From assembly GCA_023665605.1 (NCBI GenBank), contig JAMPDP010000001.1, positions 1,257,983 to 1,321,982 of the forward strand: a DNA stretch of 64,000 nt, given 5' to 3'. Of the stretch, positions 43,407-51,764 are shown in pieces (the first letter of the stretch is position 1; every line of letters starts with the position of its first letter). Source of the DNA: Candidatus Amulumruptor caecigallinarius. GTDB taxonomy: Bacteria > Bacteroidota > Bacteroidia > Bacteroidales > Muribaculaceae. The notes beneath the pieces are model-generated. The model was given only the letters and a program-made list of their open reading frames with translations. It was not told the DNA's origin and searched no databases. Position numbers and translations under genes: made by a program.

Positions 43407-45509
43407 CTATTGCTTCACCAACGGGAGCGTAAGGCAGAAGAGCGAACCGTATTCGCTTGACTCCCTAAGCTCCAAGGTACCACCCAGGCGTGTGGCCAGC
43501 AGCCGAGCAAGCGGCAGGCCCACGCCTGCGCCTTGTACCGACGAGTCGAGCTTGACGAACCGCTCGAAGATTCGTTCGCGGTCTTCTTCGGGAACACCGC
43601 GGCCGGTGTCGCGGACGAAGATTTCCACCTTGTTCTCGATAGGAAGCACTTCATAAAAGAGCTTAATCGAACCGCTGTCGGTGAACTTGGCAGCGTTGAT
43701 AAGCAGCTGGAACAAAATCTGCGACAGACGGTGGGGATCCGTGTCGATTGACACCTTGGGGAGGTCCTGAGCTACACTGATGGTGACGTTTCGCTTCACG
43801 CGATATTTGAGGCTGTCCACTGCCTTGTTGCACAGCGGCAGAAGCTCCGTCTTGCGGATAGACACCTCAAGAGTGTTGGAGTCAATCTGCGAGAGGTTAA
43901 GCAGATCAGACACGATGGTGCGGAGCAGGTCAGCATTATAGGTGATCAGGTCCGAGAACTGATGCAGATATGGGCGCTCCGAAGCGTCCGCGCAGTCCAC
44001 AATAAGGTTGGTGTACTCGTCAATGATGTGTAGAGGCGCGGCTATCTCGCTGCTCATATTCTTGATGAAGTCACTCTTGATGCGGTTGGCGCGCTGCGCT
44101 TCGTCACGCGAGCGGGCCACTTCATCGCGAGCCTTGCGGAGAGTCACACCGTGAGCCACAAGCTGGTCATTGCTGCGGCGCAGACTTTTGGACACCACCA
44201 CCCGGCGGCGGTACATCACCAACAACACACTCAATAGTACCAAGAGCAGTCCGGCAGCACAGAGCGAGATGATGAGCAGTCGGCGGTGCAGAGCCATCTC
44301 GCGTTTCTGGTGCTGCATCTTGAGTTCGGCGATGGCATAGACAGTCTCGAGCTCCTTGACCTTCTCCGACATACGCTCATCGAGCAGCTTCTCGAGAATC
44401 TTGTTGTAGGCCTGAGAGGCGTAAAGAACCGCTTCCTTGTCGCCGACCTCATTTGCGGCGATAATCATCTCGCGAAGCAGGTAGCGTCGATAATAGGCGT
44501 TGAGCGGCTTGTCGATATACTCTTTAAGCAGGGGGAGAGCCTCTGAGTAACGCTTGTTGGCCATCAGGTAGAATATGTCGGCCTTGCGGCTGTTCTTATA
44601 GTTGCTGTAAGAACGAAAATCCTTAGCAGCCAGCTCATTTACCTTGCGGTAAGCTGTCTCGATCATCTCGGGGGAGAGGTCACGGTAGTTGGCGAGCATA
44701 CGGCTGTAAACCAGGTAGCGGCTTGCCGAATAATCGCGGTAGCGACGTGCACGCCCCATGTACCCCTGTTCGAGAGCGTCAATGTTGTCAAGCAGCTCAC
44801 GGTCCATCTCCACGGCCTTGCGGTGCTCGTCGTTGGAGGAGTAAATGATAGAAGCGTGGACCAAGTATAGGTTTTTCAGAGCGTAGTCATCCTGAGGGAG
44901 CTGCCTGATTTCATCTCCGAGCCGGTCAGTGTAGGTGACCATCAGTTCGCCGGGCATCACTTCGCCCATATGGAATATCAGAGAGAAGAGCATGACCACG
45001 CGGTCATATATGTCGGATGGCGGGTTGGTGCTGTACTCCTTAATGAGGCGTTGCAGCTCAGCCTTGGAGGTGGCATCGTCAGTGTATTTGGCGATGTGGA
45101 GAGCTTTGATGGCACGGATGAAGGCTTCAGTCTCGCGACGTGATGAGCTCTCGGGGAACATTGCGGTGCGCTCAAGGCAACGAGTCAGCACAGTGTCGCT
45201 TGCCAGAGCCTTGTTGGCGGTGTTGCGCAGCATATCCAGACCGGTCTCGTAGTCGTGTATTCGCAGGGCCAGCTGCACAGAGGTTTCGCAAATGGAGTCG
45301 TAGCCTTCGATGCCGCTTGCGGGCTGAGCAAGGTCAAAGTAGTTGACAATGGCGGTGAGGCTGTCGCGTGGATTGGTGGCGGCAGACAACTCGCGGAGCA
45401 CGGCATCAGCGCGTGACTTGTCGGGCTCCCGAGGTGGCACCTTCGGCAATGCAAGGGCGCATATAGCCCCGCCGAGAATAATGGTTATGAGTAAAGCAAG
45501 ACGTTTCAT
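43407..45509 (-). CDS. Histidine-kinase-like sensor lacking the phospho-acceptor histidine
   Basis: The start is at 45509 (MKRLALLITIILGG), 700 residues with a signal sequence. An N-terminal helical repeat sensor region (about residues 40-400) is followed by one membrane helix (LLIISLCAAGLLLVLLSVLLVMY) and a coiled coil. In the HisKA region the usual MSHEhrTPL reads MSSEIAAPL, so the phospho-acceptor His is Ser (codon 44049-44051). The ATPase domain is intact: N-box LLINAAKF, G1 VRDTGRGVP, G2 GAGVGLPLA. No response regulator gene is adjacent. It may signal without autophosphorylation. Confidence 0.85.
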   Translation of the reverse strand: MKRLALLITIILGGAICALALPKVPPREPDKSRADAVLRELSAATNPRDSLTAIVNYFDLAQPASGIEGYDSICETSVQLALRIHDYETGLDMLRNTANKALASDTVLTRCLERTAMFPESSSRRETEAFIRAIKALHIAKYTDDATSKAELQRLIKEYSTNPPSDIYDRVVMLFSLIFHMGEVMPGELMVTYTDRLGDEIRQLPQDDYALKNLYLVHASIIYSSNDEHRKAVEMDRELLDNIDALEQGYMGRARRYRDYSASRYLVYSRMLANYRDLSPEMIETAYRKVNELAAKDFRSYSNYKNSRKADIFYLMANKRYSEALPLLKEYIDKPLNAYYRRYLLREMIIAANEVGDKEAVLYASQAYNKILEKLLDERMSEKVKELETVYAIAELKMQHQKREMALHRRLLIISLCAAGLLLVLLSVLLVMYRRRVVVSKSLRRSNDQLVAHGVTLRKARDEVARSRDEAQRANRIKSDFIKNMSSEIAAPLHIIDEYTNLIVDCADASERPYLHQFSDLITYNADLLRTIVSDLLNLSQIDSNTLEVSIRKTELLPLCNKAVDSLKYRVKRNVTISVAQDLPKVSIDTDPHRLSQILFQLLINAAKFTDSGSIKLFYEVLPIENKVEIFVRDTGRGVPEEDRERIFERFVKLDSSVQGAGVGLPLARLLATRLGGTLELRESSEYGSLFCLTLPLVKQ

Positions 45510-45699
45510 GCAAGAAAATGCGTGCCGGCACAAATCAGCGCGGCACGCAAATATAATAAAATTATCCAAAAGGGAAGATGGCGGCGAGAAAAATCGTCAT
45601 GTTTTGGCTTTCACCAAACGCATGTGACAAAACCTCCCGGGGTTCCGCTGACACTCCACCCATGGGCTTCTGACAATCGGTTGGGAGAGATGGTAAATC

Positions 45700-45874
45700 G
45701 GAGGGTGTTGCAGAACCTACGATGGCGGATGTGATGTTGTAAATCGGCGTCCTCCAGACGCCCTTTGCTGTGCTGACTAAGACCCCGGATGCCTGCGCTA
45801 TCGCTCCGGCTTCCGGGGCTAAGCGTAAATCAGCGTCCTGCGGACGCTCATTAGGAGGTTTTGCAACATCCTCT
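45700..45874. repeat. Dispersed hairpin repeat, copy D (complete)
   Basis: Left end GGAGGGTGTTGCA (from 45700) and right end TTGCAACATCCTC (from 45861) are inverted repeats with one mismatch. Three hairpin modules begin at about 45736, 45782 and 45825. The first hairpin is damaged (CCTCCAGACG instead of CCTGCGGACG). It occupies the 439-base gap between the kinase gene and the MFS gene. Confidence 0.9.
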
Positions 45875-45890
45875 CCGGGAGAGATTCTGC

Positions 45891-45914
45891 CACACCCTCA
45901 TTTGGGAGGGTGTG
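45891..45914. other. Hairpin beside repeat copy D
   Basis: CACACCCTC (45891-45899) and GAGGGTGTG (45906-45914) form a perfect 9-bp stem. It resembles the ends of the neighbouring repeat and may be a terminator for the MFS gene or a repeat remnant. Confidence 0.5.
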
Positions 45915-45948
45915 CAACACTCGCTTGTTGGGGAGGGATTTGTGGGGG

Positions 45949-47328
45949 TCAGGTGCGGGGGAGGACTTTGCGGCCGATTATGGCACTGACCAAGGCCCCG
46001 GCTACCATTACTGCGGTGGAGACGGTGAGAACGAGTTCCATGCCGCCTGCGGAGAGGAGTACGGGCATGATGATTACACCGACAATTGCTCCGACTTTGC
46101 CGAGCATCGAGGCTATGCCTACTCCGGCGCCACGGTCGGCCACGGGGTAAACTTCGGATGGTATCACGAATGTCATCAGGTGAGGTCCGGCGTTGAGGAA
46201 AATTTCAAAGATGAAGAACCCAACGAGCGACAGCCAGATGGGGAGTCCGAGCATATGGGCTACAAGAAGAAGCACAAGGCCGAGTGCGCAGACCACGAAG
46301 CCCCACGTGAGCATAGCGACATGCCAAAGCCGCTTCATAAGCAGCAGGCCGATGATGAAGCCGGGGAGGATGAAGAAGTTAATCCATGCGGTGATTTCAA
46401 CGGAGTGCTCTATGCGGAGGATGCCGTGGAGTGAATCGGGCATAAGACCGAGAGCGTCTACAAGCATTGGGAGGAATACGCCGATGCCGTAGACACCCAC
46501 ACCCTCGCATGCCCAGGGGATGCCGCAGAAGATTACTTTGGGGAGATTGTCCTTGCGGAACATCTCGCCCCACGTGGCGCTTTTGACATCATCCTTCTTA
46601 ACGGGTATCACGCCAGTGCCGGGGCCGAAAAACTTGCCGGCGGCAATCAAAGCCTTCTCGGGCATGCCGTGTGCCATGAGCCATGCGGGGCTCTCCCACC
46701 AGCGGAGGCGCATAAGCAGAGTGATCAGTCCGAGGGTGCCGACGGGTATCATCAACGCGGGCCAAACGGTTGCTTCACGTACAGCGTGGATGATGTAATA
46801 GCACGCAACGGCTCCGAGAATAAAGCCGATGGCCGACGACGCCTTGGCGATGCCGAGGGAGATGAACCGCCACTTAGCAGGCATCAGCTCCGAGATGTAG
46901 TCGGAGTCCAGGCTATAACCACCACCCACGCCACATCCGGTGATGAATAGGCCTGTCATCAGTACAGCCAGCGAGTCGCTGCCCCAGAGCCATACCATCG
47001 CTGCTCCGGCCATGATAAGGACGGGGCAGAGACGGAAGTAGCCGAGGTAGCCGGAGCGGTCAGAGAGTGACCCCATCACCATGGAGCCCAGAGCAATGCC
47101 CGTGAGGCTCATGGCGGCAACGAGGCCTTGTACTAAGGAGGAGAGGTGAGGGTGTCCCAAGAGCACTATCAACGGCACAATCACACCCGTGACGGCAGCA
47201 AGTGTGGAGCCGATAAGTTGCTCCATCAGGCTGACGGTGAGGTAATAAGCATGGCGTCCGTCAAAAGGTAGGGTAGCTACGGTACGCCCCGTGGCGGTTG
47301 ATGTGTAGGAAGTGCTCATGGTTGACAT
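45949..47328 (-). CDS. MFS transporter downstream of the urea transporter gene
   Basis: The start is set at 47328 (MSTMSTSYTS), 459 residues; a Met three codons later is possible. It has twelve predicted helices and the sugar/organic-acid MFS signature GSLSDRSGYLGYFR after helix 2, plus VGGGYSLDSDYISELMPAKWR. The family resembles metabolite:proton symporters, with substrate unclear. It is the last gene of the urease-accessory run, 39 bp after the urea transporter, so a link to nitrogen supply is possible but not shown. Confidence 0.8.
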   Translation of the reverse strand: MSTMSTSYTSTATGRTVATLPFDGRHAYYLTVSLMEQLIGSTLAAVTGVIVPLIVLLGHPHLSSLVQGLVAAMSLTGIALGSMVMGSLSDRSGYLGYFRLCPVLIMAGAAMVWLWGSDSLAVLMTGLFITGCGVGGGYSLDSDYISELMPAKWRFISLGIAKASSAIGFILGAVACYYIIHAVREATVWPALMIPVGTLGLITLLMRLRWWESPAWLMAHGMPEKALIAAGKFFGPGTGVIPVKKDDVKSATWGEMFRKDNLPKVIFCGIPWACEGVGVYGIGVFLPMLVDALGLMPDSLHGILRIEHSVEITAWINFFILPGFIIGLLLMKRLWHVAMLTWGFVVCALGLVLLLVAHMLGLPIWLSLVGFFIFEIFLNAGPHLMTFVIPSEVYPVADRGAGVGIASMLGKVGAIVGVIIMPVLLSAGGMELVLTVSTAVMVAGALVSAIIGRKVLPRT

Positions 47329-47367
47329 ATCTATTAATAAATCATTCAGAAGCCTGTCGTGTACCAA

Positions 47368-48315
47368 TCAGGACTGTTTGGGAGCAAACTTGTAGAGCGG
47401 AGCGAGGAAGAGCCAAGTGGCCACGCAGAAGGGCCCTGTCAACGTGGGGATGCCGAGCGGCATAAACAGCATATCCATGGCTACCTGAATGAACAGGGTA
47501 GCAACGATGCCGGCGAGAGCCCACAGAGCTGTGCGCCATGAAGGCTTGTAGAATGTGCAGCCCAGAGCGATGCCCGTCAGCACGGGGCTGAATCCCATCA
47601 GACCCTCGGAGATGTCAGCGCCACTGAGCTGGAACAGGATGGCCACAGCCAGTGACACCGCAGATCCCACGGCAGCCCAGATGGCCGCCCAACGCGAGCA
47701 AAGAGCCAGAGCGAAGAGGAAGAAGATGCCGGTCACCCATGAGTCGACAAGAAATACCTGTGACACTCCTTTGAGCCAGTAAATAACCAGGTCGCCGAAT
47801 GACACCGCAGTGAGAGTGGCGAAATGCGTGTCAAGCACAGGGGCGGGCAGTGTGGATGCCGGCATGGCATGAGACATCTGCGAAGTAAGCAGGAAAATCC
47901 ATGTCAGCAATACGAAGGGGAAGGTAAATGAGTTGAATTTCCACGCCGCCATGATGTTGTTAAGTCCCTGACGCACCCAAGTGGTGCACATGGCGCAGAA
48001 CACCAAAGCCACCCACATGAGCCATGTGTTGGCCATGAAAGTAGGGAAGGCGCAGCCCACCAGAGTGCCGTTGAAGCCCCAGAGGCCCTCAGCACATTCC
48101 TCCTTGCTGCCACCGACAAGGAAGCCGGCGATGGTGGATGCCAGACAGCCGACGATGGCTCCATAGGCCACAGCCGGATTGCCTGTCTGGTAACTGCCCC
48201 AGAATATACCTACGAGGATAAAGAACCCCGTCCAGGCTGACTGCTGGAACATCACCTGGCCTACGCCGCGCAGACAGGAGCGCACGGCAGTGAAGAAGCT
48301 CGATTCGGTTGTCAT
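47368..48315 (-). CDS. Urea transporter (UT family)
   Basis: The 315-residue membrane protein shows the internal duplication of UT-type urea channels: WGFNGTLVGCAFPTF in the first half and MGFSPVLTGIALGCTF in the second half, each after a hydrophobic hairpin. These form a selective urea pore. It lies 38 bp after ureD on the same strand, consistent with feeding urease. Confidence 0.92.
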   Translation of the reverse strand: MTTESSFFTAVRSCLRGVGQVMFQQSAWTGFFILVGIFWGSYQTGNPAVAYGAIVGCLASTIAGFLVGGSKEECAEGLWGFNGTLVGCAFPTFMANTWLMWVALVFCAMCTTWVRQGLNNIMAAWKFNSFTFPFVLLTWIFLLTSQMSHAMPASTLPAPVLDTHFATLTAVSFGDLVIYWLKGVSQVFLVDSWVTGIFFLFALALCSRWAAIWAAVGSAVSLAVAILFQLSGADISEGLMGFSPVLTGIALGCTFYKPSWRTALWALAGIVATLFIQVAMDMLFMPLGIPTLTGPFCVATWLFLAPLYKFAPKQS

Positions 48316-48353
48316 AGTAATAATAGTTATTCAGTTATTGAAGTGAAGTCACT

Positions 48354-49337
48354 TCATTTTCTCCATGGAAATTCTTCGGGGACCGGTACCCCCTTGACAG
48401 CTTTGCGTACAGTGGAACAAAACTCGCGCACTGCGAGCTTCAGCGGCCCCGGCTCAGTGCCGAGAACCTTGTACAGGAGTCCGGCCTTGTTTGGCAGGCG
48501 GGTGATACCAGCCATCAGAGGTGTCTCACGGTCGATGAAGGCCTTGGTGATTTCAAATACCTCCTCGGCCTTATCCTCGGGAAGCATAACCACCACATTG
48601 GCAAACACGTCAAAGTCGCCCATCACACCGGTGATTCGCACCGGCTCGTGTTTGGGGTCGATGATAAACTTCTCGCAGTAGAGCGGCGTGCCGTCCAGAC
48701 GCTGACCTTCGGTGGATACGCTCAGTATGTCATACTCGAAGCGCTCACCCTCGCCGTAATACTTGCGGCCGCACATATAAATCTCAGAGTAAACGAGCGT
48801 GCCTGTCGGAGCTACCTTGGCAGTGGTGCGACAGGCAAAGCGCGCGTGCCGCGAGGGGTAGGTGGGTTCCGGCAGAAACTCCAGATAGCCGCCATCCTCG
48901 ACGGTGAGGTGCTGCTCCATGCCGGAGAAGTTGTATTTCATCACGGCAATCTTGGTGGCTGCGCCTGTGCTGACGTAAGCCATGGCATCCTTGCGGACGG
49001 TGATGTTCTGGAGATAGCGGTCGCCATCCACATTGGGGCCTCCGGAAGATAGGATATAGACGCATGGCATATCGGGAAGCTCGCTGTCAAAGTATAGCTC
49101 CTGCTGAACAATCAGCGGGGCGCGGCGGTCGAGGTCGCGCAGAATGGACTTGCCTTCGTCATTTTTCTCGAAAGTGAGGTTGAGGTAACCCATCTTGCCC
49201 GGTACACCCACGTACATGGCCTTGGGCTGGGTCAGGTAAGGCTGCATCTCCGGCATATGGTCAAATACAGGAGCCTTAATGTCGGAAAACTCGCGCTCGA
49301 AAGAGGGTTTGATTGTGGAAATGTCAACGTCTGCCAT
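48354..49337 (-). CDS. ureD: Urease accessory protein UreD
   Basis: The 327-residue protein has the UreD core (SSGGPNVDGDRYLQNITVRKDAMAYVSTGAATKI in outline, then MEQHLTVEDGGYLEFLPEPTYPSRHARF). UreD binds apo-urease and, with UreF and UreG, guides nickel insertion. The N-terminus carries about 45 extra residues before the core. It is the fourth gene of ureE-F-G-D. Confidence 0.93.
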   Translation of the reverse strand: MADVDISTIKPSFEREFSDIKAPVFDHMPEMQPYLTQPKAMYVGVPGKMGYLNLTFEKNDEGKSILRDLDRRAPLIVQQELYFDSELPDMPCVYILSSGGPNVDGDRYLQNITVRKDAMAYVSTGAATKIAVMKYNFSGMEQHLTVEDGGYLEFLPEPTYPSRHARFACRTTAKVAPTGTLVYSEIYMCGRKYYGEGERFEYDILSVSTEGQRLDGTPLYCEKFIIDPKHEPVRITGVMGDFDVFANVVVMLPEDKAEEVFEITKAFIDRETPLMAGITRLPNKAGLLYKVLGTEPGPLKLAVREFCSTVRKAVKGVPVPEEFPWRK

Positions 49338-49387
49338 TACTTGTGCCGGATTAGAGGGTGGGGAATTGTGACAATGGCGAAGCAGAA

Positions 49388-50011
49388 TTACTGCTTCACC
49401 TTGTCGAAGAGTGCCATCTTGAAGAGGAGGTCGATGAACTGATCGATGCCCTCTCCGGACATGGAGTTAGTGAATACGAAGGGCTTGCCGGGGCGCATGA
49501 GTTCGCTGTCATGGCGCATCACTTCGAGCGAAGCACCCACGTAAGGCGCGAGGTCAGTTTTGTTGATGACGAGGATGTCGCTCTGTGAGATGCCGGGGCC
49601 ATCCTTGCGGGGGATTTTGTCGCCAGCGGCCACGTCGATGACGTAGACGAAGAAATCCACCAGGGCGGGGCTGAAAGTGAGCGTCAGATTGTCGCCGCCG
49701 CTCTCAATGAACACCACGTCGGCATCCGGGAACTTGGCCTCCATCTCCTCGACGGCTGCAATGTTCATGGAAGGGTCCTCGCGGACTGCTGTGTGGGGGC
49801 AAGCACCGGTCTCGACACCAATGATGCGGTCATCCTGAAGGACGCCTTTGAGGGTCTTGCGAACATGCTTGGCATCTTCGGTGGTGACGATGTCGTTGGT
49901 GATAATCAGGACTTTCAGCCCTTTTTCAATAAGTTTGGGTGTTACAGCCTCAATGAGGGCTGTTTTGCCGGAGCCTACAGGGCCTCCGATACCTATGCGG
50001 CAGGTACTCAT
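49388..50011 (-). CDS. ureG: Urease accessory GTPase UreG
   Basis: The 207-residue SIMIBI GTPase has the P-loop [16 protein letters not shown], the nickel-binding CPH in [22 protein letters not shown], and the guanine-specificity [14 protein letters not shown] hydrolysis drives nickel delivery to urease. Confidence 0.97.
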   Translation of the reverse strand: MSTCRIGIGGPVGSGKTALIEAVTPKLIEKGLKVLIITNDIVTTEDAKHVRKTLKGVLQDDRIIGVETGACPHTAVREDPSMNIAAVEEMEAKFPDADVVFIESGGDNLTLTFSPALVDFFVYVIDVAAGDKIPRKDGPGISQSDILVINKTDLAPYVGASLEVMRHDSELMRPGKPFVFTNSMSGEGIDQFIDLLFKMALFDKVKQ

Positions 50012-50073
50012 ATCGGGGTTCTCTCGTTGTGTTAGTTGAAAAATCGTGGTTAAGGTCGTGTGAGCTTGCAGCG

Positions 50074-50778
50074 TCAGTTCATGAACATACGCATCATGCC
50101 CTTCTCATGGAGGGAGGCGAAGATGTCCATCTGTGGCACGAAGCAATTGATGTCGTCCATGGACAGCTTGCGCGCTTTGTCGTACATGGCTGGCACACGC
50201 TCCATGGCATCGTTGATAATCAGCTGGGTGTCATAGTGCGACACACGGACGCAGCGGAGTGCGGCACTCACCACCATGTTGATTACGCCGAACTGGTGAC
50301 TTGTGAAGAGAGCCTCTTCCGAGAGGTCGCGCAGTGCAAAGATGATGCCCTGAGTCACGGGGTAGCTGCCTTCGACGTTGCCGGCCTCAATTTCGGCGAG
50401 CCATGCTGCGGCAAACTTGTCACCGGGCATCAGCTTCACGGCAAGTTCTGCGAGCTTCTTGCCCATGCGTACGAGCATCAGTCGGGCCTCGTCATTGAGC
50501 TTGCACATCATCAGCCTGCGGTCGATGGCTCGCAGCTGCTCCATGTCATTATCCTTAGTTGCGCGGAAGGCGTGGAGGGCGGCAATTCCGTCGGTAAAGG
50601 CACCCTGACGCGACACGGCTTCGGTGTATTGGCGCAGCGTCTCCGCGTCGGTGACAAAGTGCTCGTATGAGGCAGTCTCCAGACCGTTGGAGAAGGAGAA
50701 CGTGCCCACAGGGAACATAGAGTCGCTCATCTGGAGCAGCTTCATCATGCTGAGCACATCGGAATTTGCGGCAGTCAT
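50074..50778 (-). CDS. ureF: Urease accessory protein UreF
   Basis: The 234-residue all-helical protein begins [23 protein letters not shown], the UreF hallmark, and continues with the conserved helical bundle. UreF bridges UreD-urease and UreG. It lies 35 bp after ureE. Confidence 0.93.
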   Translation of the reverse strand: MTAANSDVLSMMKLLQMSDSMFPVGTFSFSNGLETASYEHFVTDAETLRQYTEAVSRQGAFTDGIAALHAFRATKDNDMEQLRAIDRRLMMCKLNDEARLMLVRMGKKLAELAVKLMPGDKFAAAWLAEIEAGNVEGSYPVTQGIIFALRDLSEEALFTSHQFGVINMVVSAALRCVRVSHYDTQLIINDAMERVPAMYDKARKLSMDDINCFVPQMDIFASLHEKGMMRMFMN

Positions 50779-50813
50779 GGCGGGTGAGTTAGCGGGATGT
50801 ATGTAACTTAGAG

Positions 50814-51434
50814 TTAGTCGTGATGGTGGTGGTGACCGTCTTCGTGGTTATGATCATGGTCATGGTCGTGATGGTGGTGATGTCCTTCCAGACCGTGACT
50901 GCCGTGGCTGGCACCGCCAAACATACGACGAATCTCAACGGGTGACATATAGGGGATTACGGTCGTGGCCTTGTCGAAGTCGTATGTGACATCCTCGAAG
51001 TGATGAGTGTCCATCACGCCGAGCATCACCTTCTTGTCAACGGTGAGGGGAACGTAGACCTTATCGCCCTTTACTACGGCGGGCCAGTGCTGGTTGCCGA
51101 TGGCGTGGCCGAGTTCTACGGCATGGCTCAACAGCTCCTCCTGTGGGAGTGAAGCCCACTTGCTGAGGTCAATGACGAGCACGTCGTTGAGGGCCAATCG
51201 GAGTACTACGGCAGTCTTGGCACCTTCATCGAAAGCTACGATGTCGCCGTCGGTAATCTCGGAGTTGCGTTTCAGAGCCACGGCAATCTCTGTTCCCTTG
51301 TCGCTCTTGGCGAGGAATCGGCTCTTCTGGGCAGTCCACTGGTCAAGGTAGACGCTCTCGATGTCAGCGTCGGCGAGGCGGTCGGCCCACGGAGTCTCAT
51401 GGATGTTACCAATGATTTCGTCGTAAACGGTCAT
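50814..51434 (-). CDS. ureE: Urease nickel chaperone UreE
   Basis: The 206-residue protein has an N-terminal UreE peptide-binding domain, a C-terminal metal-binding domain with ELGHAIGNQHWPAVVKGDKVYVPL, and a tail of about 25 residues made almost only of His and Asp, which binds nickel. It heads the accessory run; ureA, ureB and ureC, which usually precede ureE, are absent here. Confidence 0.95.
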   Translation of the reverse strand: MTVYDEIIGNIHETPWADRLADADIESVYLDQWTAQKSRFLAKSDKGTEIAVALKRNSEITDGDIVAFDEGAKTAVVLRLALNDVLVIDLSKWASLPQEELLSHAVELGHAIGNQHWPAVVKGDKVYVPLTVDKKVMLGVMDTHHFEDVTYDFDKATTVIPYMSPVEIRRMFGGASHGSHGLEGHHHHHDHDHDHNHEDGHHHHHD

Positions 51435-51764
51435 ATGCGAATGTTAAGGTTGTTACGCCTATTTTAACACATCAAACGGGGTGAATGTTTCACGGCGGTG
51501 AGATGAATTCCACGAATCTGATAAGGTGTCATCACTATTTGCCGGGGACAGGATGGTTGGTGATTGGCAAGTGTTAAATGATTGGGATTTTTTTGTTAAA
51601 TTTGTGGCTGAGTGTTAAGTGGGCGGATTTTTAGCAAAAACAGCCCGTTTTGCAACATTTATTAAGATGAATTGTTAAAGTGGTAAGATTTCACGTTAAA
51701 ATGGTCATTAGGGTGCTACAAATAGCACTTTAGCCAATGAGCGTAGTCTTACCGACAGCATAAG
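51435..51764. promoter_or_regulatory. Divergent control region between ureE and the RprX-like kinase
   Basis: This 330-bp gap has no gene. GTTAAA words lie at 51573, 51595, 51674 and 51695, with GTTAAG at 51614 and an inverted copy at 51463. Spacings of 19-22 bp are close to two helical turns. TAAATTTG at 51597-51604 is a good -7 element for the plus strand, overlapping one of the GTTAAA words. The pattern suits OmpR-type regulator sites; binding by the adjacent regulator is inference. Confidence 0.5.
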
